Below are positions 28,062-37,894 of a stretch of DNA of 64,000 bases, piece after piece. Location: positions 1 through 64,000 of the forward strand of contig NZ_BAKG01000009.1 of the NCBI RefSeq assembly GCF_000614065.1. The letters run 5' to 3'. This stretch comes from Prevotella dentasini JCM 15908. Its GTDB lineage: Bacteria > Bacteroidota > Bacteroidia > Bacteroidales > Bacteroidaceae. How positions within the stretch are numbered: the first letter of the stretch is position 1; the number at the start of each line of letters is the position of its first letter. The notes below the pieces were generated by a model. That model was given only the letters and a program-made list of their open reading frames with translations, ran no database searches and was not told the DNA's origin. Both the position numbers and the translations under genes were made by a program.

Positions 28062-28325
28062 GAGGGAGATTGGCTCTCCCCCGGCTCCTTCCCCATAGGG
28101 AGGGGAGGAGAGTGTGTTGTGTTCTGAGACTGGATGTCTGTGCCATATATTCTTTGAGTTTTCTTTTGCGGAGGGGAGGCGGCTGCCGGTGAATGGCTGC
28201 GACGCGGCAGCAATCGGCCGGGAGCAGTCTGCCCCGGCACACAGGCGGCGTTGCCGTTCGTGCGCCCTCCCCGGACGGGGAGGAGACATGGACAGGGACA
28301 GCCCCCTCCCGTGAGGGAAGGACAG
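28062..28325. repeat. Family B palindromes flanking the DUF5686 5' region
   Basis: CTCCCCCGGCTCCTTCCCC with AGGGAGGGGAGGAG at 28076-28112, and CCCTCCCCGGACGGGGAGG with CCCCTCCCGTGAGGGAAGG at 28265-28322. These sit in the untranslated region between ino1 and the DUF5686 gene. Confidence 0.65.
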
Positions 28326-28338
28326 GCTGTCTGCCTTC

Positions 28339-29645
28339 TTAGTCTATCTCCTCGTCTGCTTCGTAGCCGCCCATCTCGCGGATGGCGTTCTTGAGCATGG
28401 TGTATTGCTCGAAGAGATTGTTGACCGCCTCCTCGCCTTTCGTATAGTCGTGCATCGGGCTTTTGAGGAAGAAGCTCAGGAAACGCTGTATGCCGTAGCG
28501 TCCGGCACGGGCCGCAAGGTCGCTGAGTAGCGTCAGGTCGAGCAGCAGCGGAGCGGCAAGGATGGAGTCGCGGCAAAGGAAATTGATTTTTATCTGCATC
28601 GGATAGCCCATCCATCCGAAGATGTCGATGTTGTCCCAGCCTCCTTGTTGTCGTTGCGGGGTGGGTAGTAGTTGATGCGCACCTTGTGGTAGATGTCGCC
28701 GTATAGGTCGGGCTGGTCGTCTGCCTTGCAGATGGTCTCGAGCGTGGATAGCTTGCTGACCTCCTTGGTGTGGAAGTTGGCAGGCTCGTCGAGCACGAGC
28801 CCGTCCCTGTTGCCGAGTATATTGGTAGAGAACCATCCGTCGAGTCCGAGGCAGCGCGTCTTGATGATGGGGGCAAATCCCGACTTGACGAGCGTCTGCC
28901 CGGTCTTGAAGTCCTTTCCCGATATGGGCATGCGCGTCTTTTCGGCGAGTTCCCACATGGCCGGAATGTCCACGGTGGTGTTCGGTGCGCCCATGATGAA
29001 GGGGCAGCCCTCGGTCAGTGCGGCGTAGGCGTAGCACATGGACGGTGCGATATGCTCGCGGTCGTCGGCCTTCATGGCCGTTTCGAGCTGTTCGAGGGTC
29101 TTGTGGACCTTTTCGTCGTAAGGAACGTATATCTCGGTAGATGCCGCCCAGATGACGACGATGCGGCTGCAATCCTGCTCTTTCTTGAAACGGCGTATGT
29201 CTTCGCGCAGTTCCTCTGCCATTTCCCACCGCGTGGCACACGTCTTGACGTTGTCGCCGTCGAGCCGCTTGGCGTAGTTCTTGTCGAAAGCCGCCTTCAT
29301 CGGGCGGATGGCCTCAAGTTCGTCGCGCACAGGCTCGATGTCCTTGGCTTTCAGCACCTCGGCATAGACTGCTGCCTGATAGGCGTTCTGCGGATAGACA
29401 TCCCATGTCCCGAATACGATGTCGTTGAGGTCAGCCAGCGGAACAATGTCCTTGTAGTGGAGATATTGCTTCTCTGCCCCGCGTCCTACACGTATTTTGT
29501 CGTATTGGGTCATCGAGCCGACGGGCTTTGCGAGACCTTTGCGAGCCATTAACACTCCGGTCATAAAGGTCGTGGCTACTGCACCGCACCCTACAACCAT
29601 GATTCCTAACTTGCCCTCTGAGGGGGCTACCTCTGTTTTCTTCAT
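28339..29645 (-). CDS. ino1: Inositol-3-phosphate synthase (one frame break)
   Basis: About 435 residues when repaired. This NAD-dependent enzyme converts glucose 6-phosphate to 1D-myo-inositol 3-phosphate. The Rossmann motif is IMVVGCGAVATTFMTGVL near the N-terminus, with SGKDFKTGQTLVKSGFAPI and NILGNRDG in the catalytic domain. The frame changes near 28647: AACAAGGAGGCTGGGAC needs one G to read NKEGWDNIDIFGW, a hallmark of the family. The start at 29645 (MKKTEVAPSEGKLG) is preferred over an upstream ATG. It is the last gene of a minus-strand cluster with a CDP-alcohol phosphatidyltransferase and a HAD phosphatase, the gene set for inositol lipids in Bacteroidetes. Confidence 0.9.
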
Positions 29646-29764
29646 ATTCTTAGAGTTTATCTTGGGCGGGATGGGCGTTGCTGAACGGATGATAAGCACG
29701 GACGGGCTTCAAAGAACGCTTCTCTCCCGACGTTGTATTTTATAATAACGTAAGTTGTTGCGGA

Positions 29765-30526
29765 TTATTGCGGTGGAGGCAATAATTCGGCAAGATGGCC
29801 TATGATGCGGTCGGCAGCCGTACCGTCGGGCTGGTCGTCGGTCCATCCCTCGCCTTTCAACCAGACGGTCCGGCAGCCGAGGGAATGGGCAGGGGCGATG
29901 TCTTTGTCGTAGCTGTCGCCGACGACTGTCGTGTCCCCGGGATTTGTCCCGAGTGCCTCCACGGCAAGGCTGAATATGCGCGGATCGGGCTTTCTGACTC
30001 CGCAGACGGCACTTTCTACTACGGTCTCGAACAGGCCGGAAAGGTTCAGCTCGTCGAGAACGGTGTGGAGATTGCCGTAGAAGTTGCTCACGAGGGCGAG
30101 GCGGCTGCGCTCTTTCAGGCGGAGGAGCACCCCGCGGCTTTCGGCAGCGATGGCCTTCACCTTGTCATATACGTCGTCGAGCACCGCGGCCTGCATGTCG
30201 TCGGACGGGGATTGTGCCGAGCCGGCAAGCCCGTGCTGCGTCAGGTATTCAAATTCTATGCGCAGCTTTGTTTCGAGCATGCGGCGGAAGGTGTAGCCGG
30301 GCTGTATGATGGGATTCCTGCCCAGCGTCCGTTCGGCATGGATATATGCGGCACGGAACGCCTCCTCGCCGACGGGCACTTGCTGCCGCCGGTAGGCATG
30401 CCAGAGAAACCGCCCCCAGTGGCAGCCCCGTGTGTCGAGCGTGCCTCCGAAATCGAAGAGGAAGGCCTCGCTTGCAGGCTCTTTCCGGGCAGCGGTGGAG
30501 GCTGGATGTTCTGTAGATGGTTTCAT
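29765..30526 (-). CDS. HAD-superfamily phosphatase
   Basis: 253 residues with all four HAD motifs: DFGGTLD (nucleophile Asp near residue 26), SNF (motif II, near 145), the Lys of VRKPDPRIF (near 182), and GDSYDKD (near 206). A helical cap lies between motifs I and II. In this cluster the likely substrate is phosphatidylinositol phosphate, or inositol phosphate, releasing the free headgroup; this is inference from context. A haloacid-dehalogenase protein with DFGGTLD is also typical of small-metabolite phosphatases, so another substrate is possible. It is transcribed 93 bases downstream of the phosphatidyltransferase gene. Confidence 0.8.
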   Translation of the reverse strand: MKPSTEHPASTAARKEPASEAFLFDFGGTLDTRGCHWGRFLWHAYRRQQVPVGEEAFRAAYIHAERTLGRNPIIQPGYTFRRMLETKLRIEFEYLTQHGLAGSAQSPSDDMQAAVLDDVYDKVKAIAAESRGVLLRLKERSRLALVSNFYGNLHTVLDELNLSGLFETVVESAVCGVRKPDPRIFSLAVEALGTNPGDTTVVGDSYDKDIAPAHSLGCRTVWLKGEGWTDDQPDGTAADRIIGHLAELLPPPQ

Positions 30527-30619
30527 GTTTTCGTTGATTGTCGGCTGTTATGGCGGTGTTGCGGCAGCGTCGCAGCATATTGGTTGACGGAGGACAGTGC
30601 CTTTATGTCCGCCTTTCTG

Positions 30620-31621
30620 TCAGTCCGCCTTTGGGAGACTGCTCCTGCACAGGTCTTCGTGCCGCTTGTGCATATAGATATAGACGACGTTGTAGAGCGT
30701 TATCTCTGCAATGAGATAGACCCACGGGCAGTCCGTCAGACAGGTAGCGTAGATGAGAATGGCGCGCGAATTGAAGGTGAGGAAGTTGGTCAGCGGCATC
30801 AGCGGACGGCTGCCGCTAAGGAACTTGTCCTTCCACTCCTGCGGAATGTTCTCCACCTGCCCGTACTTCTCTTTGAGGGCGGCACGCAGTTTCTGGAAAG
30901 CCGGGGTGCGCTTCTCCTGCCGGTGGCAGTAGTGCTGGTAGTTGTAGTGGAACGCCCGCTCCCAGAACACGCCCTTTTTGCCGCGCAGGCTCTCCGCGAT
31001 GGCATGCTCGGCAGTATATGAGTCAAGCTCCGACCCCTCCTTGCCCTTGAGGAAGAAGAGGTGTATCTGGCGGTAGTAGTCGCTGATGGCACTCTGATGC
31101 GAATGGCTGAGCAGTCCGGCTATGGCAGCGAGGGCAAGCCCCCAGAAGCCCCAAACCTCCATCGTGCCGGGCATGGGCTGGTGCCACAGGCGGAGGACAA
31201 TGGCGAGATAGATGGCGAAAAACCACGTGTCGCCGGCAAATCCGTCGAGGCAACGCCCCTTCATGGAGCGTTGGTTGGTGAGCCGTGCGAGCTGGCCGTC
31301 GGTGGAATCGCAGAAGTTTGCGAGCATCAGCAGGACTACACCTATTATATTATAGGTGATGTCGGTGAAGTAGAACATCACGCCTGCCGACACGCCCAAG
31401 AAGATGGAGAGGATGGTTATCGCGTTCGGCGTAACGCCTATCCGGTGCCAGAAGAGGGCGAAGGCGAGTCCGATGGGACGGGTGAAGTAGATGTCTATCC
31501 ACTCCTCGGTGTCGCGCGACTTGAGAGAGGCCGCAAGGAGTTCCCTGAAAGGAGGTCGCTTGCCTTGTTGCTTTCCTGCGGCGAGGGGGGCGGCAGAGTC
31601 TGTCGGTTGTCTTTCTTTCAT
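30620..31621 (-). CDS. CDP-alcohol phosphatidyltransferase, probable phosphatidylinositol-phosphate synthase
   Basis: 333 residues. The family signature D-x2-D-G-x2-A-R-x8-G-x3-D-x3-D is complete: DSTDGQLAR at about 105-113, then G121, D125 and D129 in KGRCLDGFAGD. Membrane helices flank it (about 70-100, 130-165 and 285-325). The 60-residue insertion with EKRTPAFQKLRAALKEKYGQ is predicted cytoplasmic. These enzymes join CDP-diacylglycerol to an alcohol or phospho-alcohol. With ino1 in the same cluster the acceptor is most simply inositol 3-phosphate, giving phosphatidylinositol phosphate. Confidence 0.88.
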   Translation of the reverse strand: MKERQPTDSAAPLAAGKQQGKRPPFRELLAASLKSRDTEEWIDIYFTRPIGLAFALFWHRIGVTPNAITILSIFLGVSAGVMFYFTDITYNIIGVVLLMLANFCDSTDGQLARLTNQRSMKGRCLDGFAGDTWFFAIYLAIVLRLWHQPMPGTMEVWGFWGLALAAIAGLLSHSHQSAISDYYRQIHLFFLKGKEGSELDSYTAEHAIAESLRGKKGVFWERAFHYNYQHYCHRQEKRTPAFQKLRAALKEKYGQVENIPQEWKDKFLSGSRPLMPLTNFLTFNSRAILIYATCLTDCPWVYLIAEITLYNVVYIYMHKRHEDLCRSSLPKAD

Positions 31622-31721
31622 GTTGCTGTTGGTTGTTGTTGGTGAGCCTGCGGTGCTGCTGCAGCCTGCCGGGTTACAGATGCCGGGCCTGCGGCGTTGG
31701 CGGCAGGGCGTCGCTGCACTT

Positions 31722-32575
31722 TCAGCGGTGGGTGGCGAGGTCTACTATTGCCCCGGCTGCCGCTTCCCTGCACCGTGCGAAGCTCGGCCAGTCGTTGAAG
31801 TCGATGATGACAAACGTGCCGTCGGGCCTTATGATGGCATCGCCCCCGTAGACGGGGACGGCGGCGAGGTCGGCGAGGCGGCCGGCAGCCGATTGCAGGT
31901 CGGCCGGGGCGAAGGTATAGTGGTGGGGCGTCCCGTTGCGCATCTCGTCGCCCATCTTCGTAATGCCGTCGTCGCCGGGGTAGTAATGGCGGAAGAAGCC
32001 TGTGCCGAGCACGCCGTAGAACTTCACGAGGTCGCCCTGTACGTGGGCCTGCACAAGATGGTCGGCGATGCCCCGGCGGCCGAAGTCGGCGAGGGCGGCG
32101 GCAAGCTCGCGTTGGCCGGCACAGAAGCGGATGTCGCCTGCCGACTGTGCCGATGTGTCGGCCCGCTTCAGCCAGTAGCCGTGCCGGCCCGTCGCGGGCG
32201 GCTGTGGAATGTCGTTGTCGGCCATCAGTGCGGCAAGGCGGCTGCGGTGGCAGCAGAGTTCTACGCCCAATGGGGGATTGAGCACCCGCGTGCCTTGGTT
32301 TCCTGCTCCTTCAGCCATGCGAGCGTCCCGGGGCGGCGGCCCATTGAGAGGATGAGTTTGTAGCGTCGGTCGGCAGACAGCGGCAGCTCGTCCTCGGAAA
32401 GGAGCTGCACGGGCGCGGCGAGGCGGTCGGCGACGGCACGGAGGATGGCTGCGTCGTTGGCCTCCGAGTTGGGAGAGAAGCAGGCGGAGCGGAAGAGCAG
32501 AAGCCCCGCTGCCGGTGTTTCTCCTGCGGAGGCTGTGGCGGTGTGCAGTGGGTGTCGGGTGTCGGATACGGGCAT
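31722..32575 (-). CDS. ATP-grasp-like protein of the inositol-lipid cluster (one frame break)
   Basis: About 284 residues when repaired. The C-terminal half resembles an ATP-grasp fold: a lysine-containing strand (GYWLKRAD), a hinge (LVQAHVQGDLVKFYGVLG) and the metal-binding end (YGGDAIIRPDGTFVIIDFND) with Asp/Asn ligands. The N-terminal half (residues 1-100) is a small alpha/beta domain. The frame changes near 32297: GAAACCAAGGCACGCGG needs one G to read KGTRVLNPP. The plan is like inositol polyphosphate kinases of the ITPK type and other ATP-grasp ligases. Either an inositol-phosphate kinase or a headgroup ligase would suit the cluster; neither is shown. Confidence 0.65.
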
Positions 32576-32662
32576 GGGCGGCAGTGGATTGATGGCAGGG
32601 TGGGGGTTGTGGGCGGACAGGGGCTGCAGCGTTGTGGCAGATGGCCGCGCTTTGGTCTTCGT

Positions 32663-33483
32663 CTACTCTTCTTGGGGGCGGCATGCCGTGTCTGCGGCGT
32701 GGTGTGGGGCGTTGTGCGGCTGAACGAGGCGTTCGGCCTTCTCTATGTCGCCTGCGTGGTCGATGTCTATCACCTTGGAGAACGCATGGGCGGCAACGCG
32801 CAGTCCGTCGGACAGGAGGGCGCGCTGGAAGTTGCGCATGCGGCTTTCGCCCCGTCCGATGCAGGCGCGGAGCGTGTCAAGACAGGGAGCTGTCAGCCCG
32901 TAGATGCCGGCAGAGATGTAGCGGCAGGGCGGGTCGGGCAGGTCGTAGAAGCCCGTAACCGCAAGCTGACCCGGCAATGGTGCGGCAGCGGAAGGCCCTC
33001 CGTGGGCGCGTCCGCCGTCCGTCGTCCCGACATAGAGCGGTTTCTCGTCGTCGATATAGTCGGTAACGCCCATCAGGCGTCGGTTCCGTGCCCGGCAGCC
33101 TCGGAGAAGGCGCGGACGTAACGGCTGAACTCGTCTTCGCGGAACACCGTGTCGACGGTGGTCAGCACGAACGGCCCGCCGCCCATCAGGCCGCTCAGGG
33201 CATGGAAGCTGTGCATGGAGCTGGGAGTGGAGCGGACGACGAAGCGCAGCGGGACGGGATGTCCGCAGAGTCCGTTTTCCGCGATGTCGGCCAGATGCCG
33301 GCTCACCTCGCTCATTTCCTCGTTGCAGACGACGGCTATTTCCGTCGCCCCGTTTTCCGCGAAGATGCGTATCAGCCTGTCTATCAGCCTCTCTCCGTTT
33401 ATTCTTACCAACGGCTTCGGTACGCCGACTCCCTCCTGAGCGAGCCGCGAACCGTTTCCGGCAGCTATGATGGCATACTTCAT
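32663..33483 (-). CDS. Nucleotidyltransferase, possible inositol-phosphate cytidylyltransferase (one frame break)
   Basis: About 273 residues when repaired. The N-terminus AIIAAGNGSRL with PKPLVRINGERLIDR is the NTP-transferase signature; TTVDTVF at about residues 105-111 holds the metal Asp. The frame changes near 33075: GACGCCTGATGGGC needs one C to read DALMGVTDY. The C-terminal half contains YISAGIYG and KVIDIDHAGDIEKAE, as in sugar- and inositol-phosphate nucleotidyltransferases. It opens the minus-strand inositol cluster, so activation of inositol phosphate is attractive, but ordinary sugar activation cannot be excluded. It diverges from the SDR gene at 33731. Confidence 0.75.
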
Positions 33484-33685
33484 GGCTATTCTTGCTTGCC
33501 GGACGGGCAGAACCATTCCGCCCGTCCCGAATTGCAAAGATATAATTCTTTTCCGAGAATAACGAATGATTGCAAGAGTAATTCCGCACAATCTGCCCCT
33601 GTCCGGGGAACGGCGGCTGTGGGGGAGAAACAAAAAAGTTATGGTCAAAATGCCGTACCGATGCCCGATTACGCCGATTTTTTCA

Positions 33686-33693
33686 TATCTTTG
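33686..33693 (+). promoter_or_regulatory. -7 element of the SDR gene
   Basis: TATCTTTG followed by CATCC; the ATG is 37 bases downstream. The -33 region lacks a clear TTTG. Confidence 0.5.
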
Positions 33694-33730
33694 CATCCGA
33701 CACATACAATCGTATAAAAGTAACCAGACT

Positions 33731-34488
33731 ATGGAAAAGAAAATCGCGCTCGTTACGGGTGCTACCAGTGGAATCGGCGAAGCCTGCGCACGCAGGTTTG
33801 CCCAAGGAGGATACGACCTCATCATTACAGGACGCAGACAGGACCGCCTCGCAGAGGTCAAGGCACAGCTCGAAGCCGACGGGGCCAAGGTGCTGACGCT
33901 GCTCTTCGATGTCCGCGACAGGGCGGCTGCCACGGCTGCCGTCGACTCGCTCGAGGGACGGTGGGCAGAGGTCGACGTGCTCATCAACAACGCCGGACTG
34001 GCCCTCGGTCTGGAGCCGGAATATGAAGCTCGTACGACGACTGGGACACGATGGTGGACACCAACATCAAGGGCCTGCTGACCATGACGCGCCTCGTCGT
34101 GCCGGGAATGGTAGCGCGCGGACGGGGACATGTCATCAACATCGGTTCGGTGGCAGGCGATGCCGCCTACGCCGGGGGCAACGTGTACTGCGCCACGAAG
34201 GCAGCGGTGAAGACGCTCACCGACGGACTCCGCATAGACGTGGCCGACACGGCCGTCCGCGTAACCAATGTGAAGCCCGGACTCGTCCAGACCAACTTCT
34301 CCACCACGCGCTTTCATGGCGACAACGAGCGGGCCGACGGTGTCTACAAGGGCATACAGCCCCTCACGGGCGGCGACATTGCCGACGTAGCCTTCTATGC
34401 CGCTTCCGCACCGGCCCATGTTCAGATAGCCGAGGTGCTCGTCCTCGCCACCCATCAGGCGAGCGGAAGCGTCGTAAAGCGGAAATAA
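33731..34488 (+). CDS. Short-chain dehydrogenase, YdfG-like (one frame break)
   Basis: About 252 residues when repaired. NADP-binding GATSGIGE near residue 10, RR at 36-37 favouring NADP, NNAG near 86, catalytic Ser in INIGSVAGDAAY, and YCATKAA (Tyr, Lys) near 152. The sequence resembles E. coli YdfG, which oxidises 3-hydroxy acids such as L-allo-threonine and serine. The frame changes near 34031: TATGAAGCTCGTACG needs one G to read EGSYDDWDTM. It stands alone behind its own promoter. Confidence 0.88.
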
Positions 34489-34667
34489 CGCTCCTGCCGT
34501 CTTCGTCCGCCCCTGTCGTCCGCTCTGTGTGCAGGCGTCCGGGCCGGGCGTTTCCGGCTGTCGTCAGGTAGTCGGGAAAAGTGGCTTTGTCGCTCGTTTC
34601 TACTTAAATTACCTTAAATCGTCCGGCAGGGGGCACAAATGTTACCCTGCGATTGTGGCAAAAGCCC

Positions 34668-34675
34668 TAACTTTG
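34668..34675 (+). promoter_or_regulatory. -7 element of the YecH-like gene
   Basis: TAACTTTG, 39 bases before the ATG at 34715. Confidence 0.45.
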
Positions 34676-34714
34676 TTTCCTGAAACGAATAAGTAACAAT
34701 AAAGAAAAGGAAAT

Positions 34715-34948
34715 ATGGCACACGGACACGATGTCCTCCACATGATGGAGGGAAACAGCTATGCGACGAAAGAGGCACTGGTAGAGGCGATAGAAGAGAG
34801 ATTCGGAACGGAAGAGCGGTTCCACACCTGTTCTGTAGACGGAATGACGGCTGCCGAACTGGTAGACTTCCTTGAGGGGAAGGGCAAGTTCATGCCTGCC
34901 GGGGCGGAAGACTTTACGGTGGACAGCAGTAAGATATGTAACCATTAG
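34715..34948 (+). CDS. YecH-family metal-binding protein
   Basis: 77 residues, complete. HGHDVLHMM at the N-terminus, FHTCSVDGMTAAELV in the middle and the C-terminal KICNH match the YecH (DUF2492) family, whose His and Cys residues are thought to bind a metal. In E. coli yecH lies beside ferritin. Here it precedes a glutaredoxin-like gene by 82 bases, which suggests a small metal/redox unit. Confidence 0.88.
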   Translation: MAHGHDVLHMMEGNSYATKEALVEAIEERFGTEERFHTCSVDGMTAAELVDFLEGKGKFMPAGAEDFTVDSSKICNH

Positions 34949-35029
34949 CCAACCGCGTGCAGCGTCTGCCGGCCCGGTCTTCCGGGCGTGGCATCGGTGC
35001 TGCATGCCCACGAAACACCCACCATCGCA

Positions 35030-35275
35030 ATGATAAGGATTTACGGTATGGACACCTGTCCCGACTGCACGGCAGTCTACGAGCGGGTGAAGGACGACCC
35101 TCGGTACGAGATAGTAGAGATAGGCAGCCACGTGCTGCGCCTGAAGGAGTTTCTGCACCTGCGCGACACGCATGCCGTCTTCGATGATGCGCGCCGCGAG
35201 GGGTATGCCGGCATACCCTGCTTCGTGCTTGAGGACGGCACTGTAACGCTCTCTCCCGAGGAGGCCGGGCTGTAG
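35030..35275 (+). CDS. Glutaredoxin-related protein
   Basis: 81 residues. A thioredoxin-fold pattern IRIYGMDTCPDC places a CxxC redox pair (Cys10, Cys13) after the first strand, and GYAGIPCFVLEDG contains the cis-Pro loop. Proteins of this size with CPDC are common in anaerobes and often read as glutaredoxin-related. The start at 35030 follows ACCATCGCA and directly precedes the first strand; an upstream in-frame ATG at 34988 gives an unlikely extension. Confidence 0.8.
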   Translation: MIRIYGMDTCPDCTAVYERVKDDPRYEIVEIGSHVLRLKEFLHLRDTHAVFDDARREGYAGIPCFVLEDGTVTLSPEEAGL

Positions 35276-35663
35276 TGCTGCGTGGTTTCCCCAGTGGCGG
35301 ATTGTCGCGTGCAACCGTCTGATAATCAATAAAGTATGGACAGCGAAACGAAAGTGTCGTTGTCGTATGGTCAAAGTGCCGTTTTCATTCAGTGAAAACG
35401 GCATTTTCGTTTTGTGGAAATGGCAGGATGAATGTTTCGTTGTCAGATTTCGGGCGGTAATGGGTGGCGAGATGCGGTTATGCAGGCAGCCTGTCATACA
35501 TTCTCTCCGTGCTACTGGCGGAGTTCAGGCGAATTGTCGGGACAGGCCCTGTGCCTGTCCGAAACAAGCAAAGAAGACAGACTCGCGGTCTGTCCCTACG
35601 GGTTGACAGCTTTGTTCTGCCGTATCGGGCTGACGGAAGAGATTTCCATGCCGGTTCGGGGCA
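35276..35663. repeat. Gene-free stretch with family C and A repeats
   Basis: Family C: AAAGTGCCGTTTTC / GAAAACGGCATTTT (35374-35387 with 35393-35406), preceded by a diverged copy at 35345-35365. Family A: 35538-35561 (G-C type) facing 35575-35601 (A-T type). No gene found. Confidence 0.8.
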
Positions 35664-35712
35664 AGAAAAAAGCCATATCCATTCTCCGCAGGCGGAGCAC
35701 AGATATGGCTTG
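35664..35712 (-). terminator. Terminator of glyA
   Basis: On the minus strand AGCCATATCT (35710-35701) pairs with GGATATGGCT (35680-35671) and is followed by TTTTTC. A nested CTCCGCCTGCGGAG hairpin fills the loop. It lies 87 bases past the glyA stop. Confidence 0.8.
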
Positions 35713-35798
35713 TTATTGATAGGGTTACGAAGCGCAGGCGGACAGATTATGAGACCCTTTCGGGCAATGGCCGCCTGTTGGCCGTTTCCCTGTTCCTT

Positions 35799-37079
35799 TT
35801 AATATGCGAAGAGAGGATAGTCCTTCATCGTAGCGTTTACCTTCTCGCGAACGCGTGCGATAACCTTCTCGTCCTCAGGCGAAGCGAGTACCTCGTCAAC
35901 GAGCTCGGCAACGAGCAGCATCAGGTCTTCCTTTACACCGCGGGTCGTCATGGCAGCGGTGCCGAGACGGATGCCTGAGGTCTGGAAAGCAGAACGGCTG
36001 TCGAACGGAACCATGTTCTTGTTGACGGTGATGTCGGCAGCAACGAGTGCGTTCTCTGCCACCTTACCAGTCAGGTCGGGATACTTGCCGCGGAGGTCGA
36101 GCAGCATGGAGTGGTTGTCGGTACCGCCGCTGACGATGTTCAGACCGCGGTCTACCAATGCCTGTGCAAGGGTGGCGGCGTTCTTCTTCACCTGCAGTGC
36201 GTATTCCTTCCAGCTTGGGAGCAGGTTCTCGCCGAAAGCGACTGCCTTGGCTGCGATGACGTGCTCCAGCGGACCGCCCTGATTGCCGGGGAAGACGGCA
36301 GAGTTGAGAACTGCCGACATCTTCTTGAGCGAACCGTTCTTGAGGGTAATGCCCCAAGGATTGTCGAAGTCCTTGCCCATGAGGATAACGCCGCCGCGCG
36401 GACCGCGGAGGGTCTTGTGTGTGGTGGTGGTAACGATGTGTGCGTACTTCAGCGGGTTGTCGAGCAGTCCGGCAGCAATCAGACCGGCCGGGTGTGCCAT
36501 GTCTACCATGAAGAGTGCGCCTACCTCGTCGGCAATCTTGCGCATGCGTGCATAGTCCCACTCGCGGCTGTAGGCAGAGCCACCGCCGATGATGAGCTTA
36601 GGCTTGTGCTCGCGTGCGAGCTTCTCCATGTTGTCGTAGTCAACGCGGCCCGTCTCCTTGTTGAGGGTATAGCCTACGGGGTGGTAGAGGATGCCCGATG
36701 TGTTGACAGGGCTGCCATGAGAAAGGTGCCCGCCGTGGTCGAGGTCCATGCCCATGAAGGTGTCGCCCGGCTTGAGTACGGCGAGGAAAACAGCCTGATT
36801 GGCCTGTGCGCCGGAGTGGGGCTGCACGTTGGCATATTCGGCACCGAACACCTGCTTGATGCGCTCAATGGCAAGTGTCTCCACTTGGTCTACTACCTGA
36901 CAGCCACCGTAGTACCGCTTGCCGGGATAACCTTCGGCATACTTGTTTGTAAGGTATGAACCCATGGCGTTCATAACCTCGTCGCTGACAAAGTTCTCGG
37001 ATGCTATCAGCTCCATTCCCTTGAGCTGACGCTGGTGCTCCTGTTCGATCAGATCGAAAATCTCTTGGTCTCTTCTCAT
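35799..37079 (-). CDS. glyA: Serine hydroxymethyltransferase
   Basis: 426 residues, complete. This PLP enzyme interconverts serine and glycine with tetrahydrofolate, feeding one-carbon units to purine and thymidylate synthesis. [10 protein letters not shown] near residue 23, [13 protein letters not shown] near 48, and [14 protein letters not shown] near 220 (PLP-binding Lys) are intact. It is one of the few long conserved genes in the window without a frame break. A good promoter lies at 37197-37166, and a strong terminator follows. Confidence 0.97.
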   Translation of the reverse strand: MRRDQEIFDLIEQEHQRQLKGMELIASENFVSDEVMNAMGSYLTNKYAEGYPGKRYYGGCQVVDQVETLAIERIKQVFGAEYANVQPHSGAQANQAVFLAVLKPGDTFMGMDLDHGGHLSHGSPVNTSGILYHPVGYTLNKETGRVDYDNMEKLAREHKPKLIIGGGSAYSREWDYARMRKIADEVGALFMVDMAHPAGLIAAGLLDNPLKYAHIVTTTTHKTLRGPRGGVILMGKDFDNPWGITLKNGSLKKMSAVLNSAVFPGNQGGPLEHVIAAKAVAFGENLLPSWKEYALQVKKNAATLAQALVDRGLNIVSGGTDNHSMLLDLRGKYPDLTGKVAENALVAADITVNKNMVPFDSRSAFQTSGIRLGTAAMTTRGVKEDLMLLVAELVDEVLASPEDEKVIARVREKVNATMKDYPLFAY

Positions 37080-37165
37080 GTTGTTCTGAAATTAGAAGGT
37101 TGCCTGTCGTGGCATTATTCTTTCGGATGATAAGCCTGACAGGGCGATTAGTAATTAAATTGCTG

Positions 37166-37197
37166 CAAATATACTGATTTATAGGCAAAGCTCCAAA
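37166..37197 (-). promoter_or_regulatory. Promoter of glyA
   Basis: On the minus strand TTTG (37197-37194), 20 bases, TATATTTG (37173-37166); the ATG lies 86 bases downstream. Confidence 0.75.
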
Positions 37198-37320
37198 GAA
37201 AATGGGACTTTTTTTTCGGCCGTGGCCGTGTCGCGGCCGGAAGAGGGTGAGGATGCCTGACGGCGTCCGGCAGGGGCGGCGGCAGTATCGTGGCCGGGAC
37301 AGGCGTCCGCCGTGCCGCGC

Positions 37321-37776
37321 TTAGCAAAGCTCCACCTTATCTATATGCTGCTCCTTGTCGCAGTAGTGGCACTTGAGTATTCCCTCGGTCTTGTCCACTA
37401 CGTTGAATATGGTGGGCATCGGCTCGTTGTTGGTGATGCACTTGGGGTTGTTGCACCGTACAATGCCCCGAAGCTCGTCAGGCGTTACCACCTTCTTCTT
37501 CTCTACCACTTCATAGTCCTTAATGATGTTGAGCACCACGTTCGGTGCCACGACCGACAGACGGGAGATTTCAGCATCGGTGAAGAACTTGTCGCTCACC
37601 TTGATGATTCCCTTTGTGCCTACCATCTTCGATGAGAAGTTATAGCCGATGGTAACGGGTGTGGCGAGCTTCTGGAGCTGTAACAGGTTGACCACCTGAA
37701 AGGTTTTTTCAGACGGGATATGGTCGATGACGGTGCCGTTCTCGATGGCGGCTACCAAGCGTTCTTTCTTTGACAT
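37321..37776 (-). CDS. pyrI: Aspartate carbamoyltransferase regulatory chain
   Basis: 151 residues. PyrI pairs with PyrB and carries nucleotide feedback sites. [17 protein letters not shown] at about 13-29 and the C-terminal zinc site with CNNPKC and CHYC are complete. It lies 118 bases behind pyrB on the same strand, the usual pyrBI order. Confidence 0.95.
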   Translation of the reverse strand: MSKKERLVAAIENGTVIDHIPSEKTFQVVNLLQLQKLATPVTIGYNFSSKMVGTKGIIKVSDKFFTDAEISRLSVVAPNVVLNIIKDYEVVEKKKVVTPDELRGIVRCNNPKCITNNEPMPTIFNVVDKTEGILKCHYCDKEQHIDKVELC

Positions 37777-37894
37777 AGTCGGAAGGCCCTGCTCCGTCCT
37801 CCCGGCAAGGGAAGAAATGCCTACGGAGCGTGCGTGGGCGGCGTTTAAGGTGAAGGCTCGCAGGCGTCGGCGAGCGTAGTGGGGTGGGTATGGC

